Program-made: the position numbers and the translations under genes
The notes under the pieces: model-generated
What the model saw: the letters and a program-made list of their open reading frames with translations, nothing else
What the model was told of the DNA's origin: nothing
Databases searched by the model: none
In this document: piece by piece, positions 14,896 through 20,624 of the stretch
Numbering within the stretch: the first letter of the stretch is position 1
Layout: every line of letters starts with the position of its first letter
Assembly: GCA_903904545.1 (NCBI GenBank)
Contig: CAIVDB010000137.1
Coordinates: 1 to 20,624 of the forward strand
From: an uncultured bacterium
Lineage (GTDB): Bacteria > Patescibacteria > JAEDAM01 > Absconditabacterales > Absconditicoccaceae
Direction of reading: 5' to 3'
Length of the DNA: 20,624 nt

Positions 14896-16029
14896 ATGCA
14901 AAGATTTAATTTAGAACCACAATCACCAAGCACGATTACCGAATGGTATAATACCGTTGAAGGTATCAAAGGAAGCTTGGTAACATTAGCAGATTTTCAT
15001 AGACTCATTGCTGCCAGATATATCGCTGGGTATCATGAAAATCTTACAGAATTCTACGTTTTGGGTAATTGGAAGTTTGATAGCTGCGGTAATTGCTGGC
15101 AATCACAAAGTGATATCAAGATGCAATTTCCCACTATTCCCGCTATTTTGACCGAGGATGAGTTTGGAAAATTTATCCATGCAAACACTACCCAAAAAGA
15201 TCCTCTTCAATTTGATTTTGTACTATCTGGATTGCCACAGGCACACCTTATTTGTCCGATATGCCAAAAAGGCTGGACAATAGATGACTGTATCGATTCT
15301 ATTGAACACAAAGTTGATGGCGAAGAACAGACTATTGATCTCAAAGACTTTATCGGCAAAACTATTGCTGAAGTAAATCAAATCTCTATCCAGAGAACAG
15401 ATGGTATCTTCTTATTGAATCAACCAGAAATTATGATCAGAAATGATCGATTTATCGATCTAACTCCAGATCCTGCCCATGAAGAACATAACACAGAACA
15501 TCCAGATAATGTCTGGGTTATCAATAAAAATGGTTGGGTAGGAGAAAAAGATGGCATAGATAGTACCTATGTCATACAAGAAGGTGATTATGGCTATTTC
15601 AATATTTGGAAATATTACCATAAGGCCTGTAACCGCAAAAAAATGAATGAACTACAGCTTGCTCAATTTGAAAGAATATTTGAAAAGGCTGGATTCAAAG
15701 ATTTAGACGTAAAATTCCTCGCAACACCAAATCAGTATTGTCCTAATGGTCCTGATTGTTGCCCAAGTTGGTACAATGTAAATACCAAATACGGAACCGG
15801 TATCCTTATTGGTTGGCGCAAACGCGTGATCAATATCAATTGGTCTCAATGGGGCTACGACTTCACTTATCTTTTCCCAGATGAAGATGTTACCAAATGG
15901 AAAGGTGGTATCCATGCCTGGAGCGAAAACAAGGCAATTGTATATCTGTATCTCATTGCCAAGGAAATAAAGGGTAGTAATAAAATACAAAATGATATCC
16001 TTAACTTCACTATGAAAGAGAAGGAATAA
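14896..16029 (+). CDS. Orphan protein with two CxxC pairs
   Basis: 377 residues, uninterrupted, no TGA codon, with its own strong promoter and terminator. I do not recognise a family. There is no signal peptide or membrane helix, so it should be cytoplasmic. Two CxxC pairs (SCGNCW, Cys64/67; LICPICQKGW, Cys120/123) could bind one zinc ion as a split ribbon, and a third cysteine-rich spot, CPNGPDCC, lies near residue 285. The protein is rich in tryptophan and tyrosine (VWVINKNGWVGEK, YGYFNIWKYYHKAC, INWSQWGYDFTYLF). A role in binding nucleic acid or protein would be a guess. Its neighbours are both minus-strand membrane-protein genes. Confidence 0.8.
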   Translation: MQRFNLEPQSPSTITEWYNTVEGIKGSLVTLADFHRLIAARYIAGYHENLTEFYVLGNWKFDSCGNCWQSQSDIKMQFPTIPAILTEDEFGKFIHANTTQKDPLQFDFVLSGLPQAHLICPICQKGWTIDDCIDSIEHKVDGEEQTIDLKDFIGKTIAEVNQISIQRTDGIFLLNQPEIMIRNDRFIDLTPDPAHEEHNTEHPDNVWVINKNGWVGEKDGIDSTYVIQEGDYGYFNIWKYYHKACNRKKMNELQLAQFERIFEKAGFKDLDVKFLATPNQYCPNGPDCCPSWYNVNTKYGTGILIGWRKRVININWSQWGYDFTYLFPDEDVTKWKGGIHAWSENKAIVYLYLIAKEIKGSNKIQNDILNFTMKEKE

Positions 16030-16047
16030 TCTATTGTCTATGTAATG

Positions 16048-16077
16048 AAAGGCTTCGCTATTTTGGTGGAGCTTTTT
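16048..16077 (+). terminator. Terminator of the orphan gene
   Basis: AAAGGCTTC (16048-16056) pairs with GGAGCTTTT (16068-16076), with two G-U pairs, and is followed by a short T run. It starts 18 bases after the stop. Confidence 0.55.
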
Positions 16078-16092
16078 CGATTATTTATTTTT

Positions 16093-16120
16093 AGAAATAA
16101 AAAAACCCACCTTCGTGGGT
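16093..16120 (-). terminator. Terminator of the 16170-16709 membrane gene
   Basis: ACCCAC-CTTC-GTGGGT (16105-16120). On the minus strand the stem is followed by TTTTTTTATTTC. It lies 50 bases beyond the stop of the minus-strand membrane gene. Confidence 0.75.
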
Positions 16121-16169
16121 AAATTCCTCGCTTGCTCGAGAGATTGATTTTATAAAATGAAAGTGAATA

Positions 16170-16709
16170 TTATTTTTTTGCATGTTTGAGATTGAGGATG
16201 GTGGAGTATAAGCAAAATGCTGCGAACCCTACATTGAGCCAAAACAAAATCCAACTTGCTCCAAGGTAACTAAAAATAATAGCAAGAATTCCACCAATAG
16301 TAAGTGCAATATTTCTCCATAAACTTTCCATAGGTGAGACATATCCAAGTCCCAAAGCAGCACCTCCAAGGATAAAGAGCATCATCGTATCGATTCCTCA
16401 CAAGGAAGTAAACGCTCGTACCAAAAGAATCACTCACAAGATACTCACAATCCATCTTGCCATCATTGGCTTGATATCCAAAAGCATCATGATACATCCT
16501 AGGACTATCATCACTTCTACACCAAGCAAAAGCACTGGTCCTCCAGCCAAGTATCCCATCAATGCATAGACGAACAAGAGCAATGATCCTATAGCGAAGA
16601 ATCGATTTTTGATAGAATTCGCAGGAAGTTTTACTTTTTGTCCGGGGAGAGCAGCACCAATTACCAGAAGAACTCAACCAATGATTCCAATGACAGTAGC
16701 TAGATCCAT
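16170..16709 (-). CDS. Membrane protein with many helices, unknown function
   Basis: 179 residues in one code-25 frame with three TGA glycines (IIG-G-VLL, SIL-G-VIL, TSL-G-GID). Almost the whole length is hydrophobic: helices at about 3-23, 38-60, 62-80, 88-102, 108-122, 130-148 and 150-168. A short polar loop with PGQKVKLPANS follows the first helix, and the tail is basic (LKHAKK). The pattern resembles small DUF308/HdeD-like bundle proteins, but I see no signature that proves it. It ends in its own terminator and begins about 110 bases from composite repeat B. Confidence 0.75.
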
Positions 16710-16821
16710 GTGATAGAAAAAAATATAAAAGAAAACACTCTCTAGATATTTTTTTGGAGAGAGATTGCAATCAAAAATCCCAGCCATTACAGACCAGCTT
16801 CGAATCATAATTGTTAGAATT

Positions 16822-17305
16822 GATGTCCTCCTTCTATGAAGGAGAGCCTGTCCCGCAAAAACTGCGGGAGGGACCACGACCACCGCAATTCTGCGGGGCA
16901 GGCAGTGGGGGAGGATTTTATTGTTTTTATGAGACGCGCTGCTAGGCCTTAGTTTGTTTCCGTAGGACATACTTTTGTGGGACGCTGAGATTTTTACTTT
17001 TTCCTAGGGTGTTTCCGTAGGACATACTTTTGGCATTGCCCTCCCGGTGGTCCGGGACAGGCGCCAGTATGCAAAAGGTCTAGGCCTCACAAGCACACAC
17101 GTTTGTTCGGCCATAACTTACCTAGTCAGAGCGGGTATTCCAGTCCGGCCTCACGGCAGGACATATAAAGTATTGGATACAATCTATTTTAGTGCTGCCC
17201 TGTGGCAGCAAGCCCTGCCTTACCGGCAACGTCTTGGTCTGTTTGTTATCGGCGGAAGGAATTTTTGTAGACAAGTGTTGCGACGGATACAGCGGAGTTT
17301 TTTTT
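16822..17305. repeat. Composite palindromic repeat element, copy B
   Basis: This gene-free stretch opens GATGTCCTCC with a CCTCCTT...AAGGAG palindrome, continues with GGGACCACGAC and AGTGGGGGAGG (split by an insert containing CCCGC/GCGGG and GCCTG/CAGGC hairpins), ATTTTATTGTTTTTATG, two copies of CCGTAGGACATACTTTT and one GTGGGACGCTGAG, and ends GACAAGTGTTGCGACGG plus a T run. Copy A (10100-10575) has the same ends in the same order. The middle part (about 17040-17260) is GC-rich and unlike copy A. A 93-codon frame on the plus strand across it is not convincing. Confidence 0.65.
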
Positions 17306-17337
17306 GTAAAAAACCCAGCCATTGCTGACTAGTCTCA

Positions 17338-17368
17338 AATTATAATTCGTAATTCGTAATCCGTAATT
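17338..17368. repeat. AT-rich GAATTACGAATT repeat, copy 3 (inverted)
   Basis: AATTCGTAATTCGTAATCCG is the reverse complement of the word found at 4975-5006. It abuts the stop codon of the S51 peptidase gene. Confidence 0.7.
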
Positions 17369-18019
17369 CTAAAATTCGATCTTTTCTCCTCCGCCAATCA
17401 GTTCAATTTTTTCTTCATCGATGACAAGAGCCTGATCGTTGGTGAGGGCATAGAGGGGAGCGGATAATTGCTGAGATTGGGTGTGGAGAGAAGAATACAT
17501 GTCTGGGGTATAATGGGCCTTCACGAAAAAATTTACTCGATGCATCGCACTGATATCGGTGATATCGAACTTATCAAAGCTCAGTTTAGACCAGGTCGAT
17601 ACCTGCAATGACGGACATGCGATATAGGAGCCGGCGCTTTTGCCGATATACACGACTCACTGCGTCATAAGTTCTTCCATCACGCTTTGGAAGCCGGTCT
17701 CGCGGACAACTTTGAGGAGATAGAAAGGATTGCCTCATTCTACCAAGACGATATCATAGGCACTGAGGGTAGATTTGAGCTCTTGCTCGCTCAGTCCCGC
17801 GATATCGATTTCGGTATAGTCGTAGTGCAATTCGTCCATCTTCTCTTTGTATCTCCTGATATGATCTCGCAATCTCGCCTTCTCCGTCTCGCCGGTCTCA
17901 TCCATCTTCGTGGCAGCGGTAATGATATAGGCGATCCTACACTCAGCAAGTGGTTTAGGGAGGTAGGCGTCTATGTTATAATTATACAAGAACTTTCAGT
18001 TGGCGGTAAGGATAAGCAT
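17369..18019 (-). CDS. Peptidase family S51 (dipeptidase E-like)
   Basis: 216 residues with three TGA glycines: TAN-G-KF, VE-G-GNPF and TQ-G-VVY. The core motif YIGKSAGSYIACP places the nucleophile at Ser128, as in GESAG of dipeptidase E; VEGGNPFYLLK corresponds to the GGNTF segment of the family. Relatives cut N-terminal aspartyl dipeptides or cyanophycin; the exact substrate is not shown. It should be cytoplasmic, with no signal peptide. The ATG at 18019 gives the usual S51 start (short strand LILTANG), although family members are often slightly longer at 220-240 residues. It lies 33 bases downstream of the toxin gene on the same strand; whether they share a transcript is unclear. Confidence 0.85.
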
Positions 18020-18052
18020 TGAAAAAAAGAAAAAATAAATGAGACTAAAAAT

Positions 18053-18424
18053 TTATTCTGCTAAGGTAGATTTTCAACGACAGTATTTATATATTCTATC
18101 CTTGTCCTCATTGTCTTTGTTTGACTTTGTATATATTTCCAAAAATTGAATAAATTGAATTTCGTTATTCGTGTTATCATAAATATAAATAATTCTTAAT
18201 TTAGAATTACTCTGTAGTGATTCGCAAAATACCTTCCTCATTTTATATACAGGAAGGATGATATCTTTTCAAAGGTTATCAATCCTCTCGGTCTGGGGAA
18301 GAATTGGATTTATTTCTAGCGCATTTTTTACATCAAAAAAATCTTTTTCCAATGACGGGTATTTCTTATATAATTGTTTAAACTCTTTTTCAAATTCGTC
18401 GCAAAGCGAGAAATTAATCTTCAT
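18053..18424 (-). CDS. RelE/HigB-like toxin
   Basis: 123 residues with two TGA glycines. The layout fits the RelE/ParE toxin fold: a charged N-terminal helix pair (FEKEFKQLYKKYPSLEKDFFDVKNAL), a basic middle (VYKMRKVFCESL), then strands KLRIIYIYDN and IQFIQFLEIYTKS ending in a short helix (DRIYKY). Family members act on ribosome-bound mRNA or DNA gyrase; the usual catalytic residues vary too much to assign. The start overlaps the end of the antitoxin gene by 11 bases (ATGAAGATTAA holds both), as expected for a translationally coupled pair, here with the antitoxin first. The fold call is from pattern alone. Confidence 0.75.
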
Positions 18425-19163
18425 CTTTCCATTCGCTTACCGAGTAAATAGGATCACGATAGGTGACTAATCAGTAAGAAATAGTATCGCCAAGATTTTT
18501 TGTGGCTTTATATGGCATATCATTATGCGAATACTCACTTAGCCAATCTGCACTTCTATCCGCATAATTATTAATTACGAAATCGATTTCAGACTGTTCT
18601 GTACTCGATAAAATATCCTTATCTGGAGCTACCAAAGGAATTATTCTTTGCTGTTTATAGTCAAAATAAGGTACTTCGATTTGTTTAATACTTTGTTCTT
18701 GTTCCATCGCAGGTAAAATAATGTCCATAATTTTTGGTACTGGTCATCTAGGTAGTTTGATATATTCTACGCCAGTAATAGACTTCAGATATTTCTCAAA
18801 ATAATTGAAATCGGAAAAATATAATAGTTTATTGATAACTGTTTTTCATACATTAGGTTTTTGAGCACACTTATTTAGTATATACAAAAAGACCTGTTTG
18901 AACTTATAAAATGGATCTTGTTCTTTGGGAACAATCTCTGATTTAATATTAATTTCTGTCTCAGTTTTAATGAGATCATCTATGCTGACTTCAAAAAGTT
19001 CAGAGATTTTGATTAATTCAGAATGCTTTAATTCTCTCTCTCATTGTTCTATCTGAGAAAAGGTAACTCTACTAACGCCTAAGGCTTTAGCGAAATCATC
19101 TTGAGATAGATTTGCTTTTTGTCTTAGTCATTTAATTTTTTCTCAAAGTTGTTTTTTGTCCAT
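18414..19163 (-). CDS. HTH-Panacea (SocA/DUF4065) antitoxin
   Basis: 249 residues with six TGA glycines; under the standard code only a fragment would be seen. Residues about 5-60 are an XRE-type helix-turn-helix (LRQKANLSQDDFAKALGVS, then TFSQIEQGERELK). From about 95 comes a Panacea domain: NVGKTVINKLLYFSDFNYF, PRGPVPKIMDI, then IPLVAPDKDILSSTE and the typical ADWLSEYSHNDMPY. Panacea antitoxins neutralise unrelated toxins paired with them; the HTH part should repress the operon. Two glycines inside the HTH (QLGEKIKG) and the conserved glycine of IEQGERE are TGA codons. The gene overlaps the toxin start by 11 bases. Confidence 0.88.
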
Positions 19164-19235
19164 AAGTGAAGGAATTAGCTTATAAAAAACAGAAACTTCA
19201 TTAAAACTTTTTGTTAAGATTCTGGCTTAGGACCA

Positions 19236-19266
19236 CTTTATCAAAAGCCCTCGGCTTTTTATAAAG
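19236..19266. terminator. Hairpin upstream of the antitoxin gene
   Basis: CTTTAT-C-AAAAGCC (19236-19249) pairs with GGCTTTT-T-ATAAAG (19253-19266), 13 pairs with one mismatch and a CTC loop. The T run is short and inside the stem, so it could be a terminator on either strand or an insulator between the toxin-antitoxin pair and the KAP genes. Confidence 0.5.
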
Positions 19267-19325
19267 ATTTATTTACAAAAATCAATAGCAAATGTAAGAA
19301 ATATGTACCGTTTTTGTAAAAAAAA

Positions 19326-19358
19326 CTTGATTTTATGGTATTGATGATTATTATAATC
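19326..19358 (+). promoter_or_regulatory. Possible promoter and operator for the KAP genes
   Basis: TATAAT (19351-19356) lies within the inverted repeat TGATTAT-T-ATAATCA (19344-19358). TTGATT (19326-19331) could be a -35 box, but the spacer is 19 bases. The start would be about 75 bases before the small protein gene. The rest of 19267-19436 is AT-rich and shows nothing else. Confidence 0.4.
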
Positions 19359-19436
19359 ATACGTAATAAAGGAAATTTGTTCAATAAATCAAGCCAACAC
19401 GATAAATAAGTTTTATTCTAATTACCAAAATATACA

Positions 19437-19646
19437 ATGACTTGTAAAAATGATGCTCCTGGCATGAAATGATGCCGTTCCAGAAATGATGATGGCCAGC
19501 TAAGAGAAAAAAGATGAGATACTCACATGGGAACGATTGAAAAGAAGTACGAAAGAAATTTCTGAGTTCGTTCAGATATGCATTTAGATACTTATCTTAA
19601 GAAAATCTGAGAGGATTCTTTAAATAACATTATTGACTGAAAATAA
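19437..19646 (+). CDS. Small basic protein upstream of KAP ATPase
   Basis: 69 residues, visible only with five TGA codons read as glycine. The sequence is compact and charged: RSRNDDGQLREKRGDTHMG, then EKKYERNFGVRSDMHLDTYL and a short helix ending NNIIDGK. The REKRGDT and DFGVRSDM-type wording recalls a widespread family of small uncharacterised bacterial proteins, but I cannot name it. Two cysteines lie near the N-terminus (CKNDAPGMKGC). It ends 32 bases before the KAP gene on the same strand, so the two are probably co-transcribed and may act together. Confidence 0.65.
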
Positions 19647-19678
19647 ATAAAATAGCTTTTATATTTTATATAAGATAA

Positions 19679-20624
19679 ATGATTGAAACAAGTAAACCAT
19701 TGGAAGTAGATCCAGCGGATCCATTTAAAAATGATAAGTTAGGCAGAAAAGACATAGTAGAAAATTTAACAAAAGTAATAGATAGTTTTGATGGTAGTTT
19801 TGTAATGAGTGTAGATTCTTGATGGGGAACATGAAAGACTACATTTATAAGGATGTGGCAAAAACACTTGGATTCCCAAGGAACTTTCAAAACATTCTAT
19901 TTTAATGCTTGGGAAAATGATGATACAGAAGATCCATTGTTGGAACTAATAGCAGAAATGGAGTCCGAGGTCATGTGATGAAACAAGAAGGCATTTAATA
20001 AGGTAAAAGATGTATGAAAAAAATTATTTAAGAATGCACTGCCGGCTATTTTGAAAATAGCAACCCATTGAGTCTTAGATCTGAAATGAGTAGAATTATG
20101 AGATTTTAATGAAGAACAGATAACTGATGTTATTTGAAAGTTTTGAGAGGTACAATACAAAGAACATAAACAGCAAAAAAAGTTGAAAGAGCTATTTAGG
20201 AAAGCTTTAATAGAATATCAAACAAAAGAGGAGAAAAAAATTGTTATCTTTATTGATGAACTCGATAGATGTAGACCAACATATGCTATAGAAGTATTAG
20301 AGAGGATTAAACATTTGTTCGGTGTGGCAGGTTATGTCTTTGTAATATCACTTGATAAAGAACAACTTAGTCATTCAATAGCAACAATATACGGAGCAAA
20401 AATGGATTCGAATTGATATCTCAGAAGATTCTTTGACTTGGAATATAAATTACCAATAACAGATAAAATCCAATATGTTGACATCATGATTTGAGAAAAT
20501 CAATTAGACGTAAAGTACACAGAACATTTCTGGGAATATATAAAAAGTTATATCAAATACTTTGATTTGACTCCTAGGGAAATAGAGAAATTATTTTATA
20601 CTCTGAAGCTTTTTATTCCAGTAT
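19679..20624 (+). CDS. KAP-family P-loop ATPase (N-terminal part)
   Basis: The first 315 residues are in the window; the frame is open at the edge. SGWGTGKTTF (about 48-57) is the Walker A loop and KIVIFIDELDRCRP (about 184-197) the Walker B segment; FNAWEND and IEVLERIKHLFGVAGYVFVISLDKEQL are typical of KAP ATPases (PF07693). About 12 glycines are TGA codons, including the first and last glycines of Walker A. KAP proteins are STAND-related ATPases, often with membrane helices inserted between Walker A and B; F-plasmid PifA, which excludes phage T7, belongs here. No clear membrane helix is seen in the insert (about 90-160), so this copy may be soluble. A role in phage defence is inferred from the family and from the neighbouring toxin-antitoxin pair. 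Confidence 0.88.

Noticed and set aside
17047..17328. A 93-codon plus-strand frame in the GC-rich part of composite repeat B
   Set aside because: It starts at GTG inside the repeat, has no recognisable domain and is overlapped by an equally open minus-strand frame; the whole stretch is palindromic repeat.

Overview
The window reads as part of a chromosome from a candidate-phyla bacterium that uses genetic code 25 (UGA = glycine, as in Absconditabacteria/SR1 and Gracilibacteria). Three things support this. Many recognisable proteins are intact only if in-frame TGA is read as glycine; examples are rubrerythrin, the GGPFG motif of guanine deaminase, the Walker A glycines of a KAP ATPase and an HTH-Panacea antitoxin. 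No gene I trust ends in TGA; all use TAA or TAG. A tRNA with anticodon UCA and a U discriminator, which fits tRNA-Gly, lies at 517-590 (-). All coding calls below use code 25, so many genes are longer than a standard-code ORF finder would show. Shine-Dalgarno motifs are scarce.

Layout. 1-234: two tandem 117-bp units carrying a degenerate tRNA-like sequence. 246-590: a small membrane protein and the UCA tRNA. 653-3151: a redox group, with a thioredoxin-like lipoprotein and an MsrQ-like heme/flavin membrane reductase on the minus strand, and a divergent rubrerythrin. 3181-4899: a secreted SLH/CARDB surface protein, followed by a relic of a second rubrerythrin gene. 5.0-5.6 kb: terminators, AT-rich repeats and a small membrane protein whose end is ambiguous. 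5777-8243 (-): a RecB/Cas4-type nuclease and an APH-fold kinase. 8495-10024: glycolytic gpmI with its own promoter and terminator. 10.1-12.3 kb: a composite palindromic repeat, an unknown protein (-) and guanine deaminase (-). 12.7-13.7 kb: a Fic enzyme fused to a MerR-type DNA-binding domain behind a MerR-style promoter. 13.8-16.7 kb: two membrane proteins (-) around an orphan CxxC protein (+). 16.8-17.3 kb: a second composite repeat. 17.4-18.0 kb: an S51 peptidase (-). 18.05-19.16 kb: a Panacea antitoxin/RelE-like toxin pair (-). 19.4 kb to the end: a small protein and a KAP-family P-loop ATPase that runs off the window.

The two most system-like parts are the accessory segment 18.05-20.62 kb (toxin-antitoxin pair plus KAP ATPase, rich in UGA-glycine codons) and the Fic-MerR gene, which seems built to regulate itself. 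The cell-envelope redox group at 2-3 kb is a third functional unit. Short palindromic repeats are spread between genes, and one appears to have been inserted in frame inside the nuclease gene.
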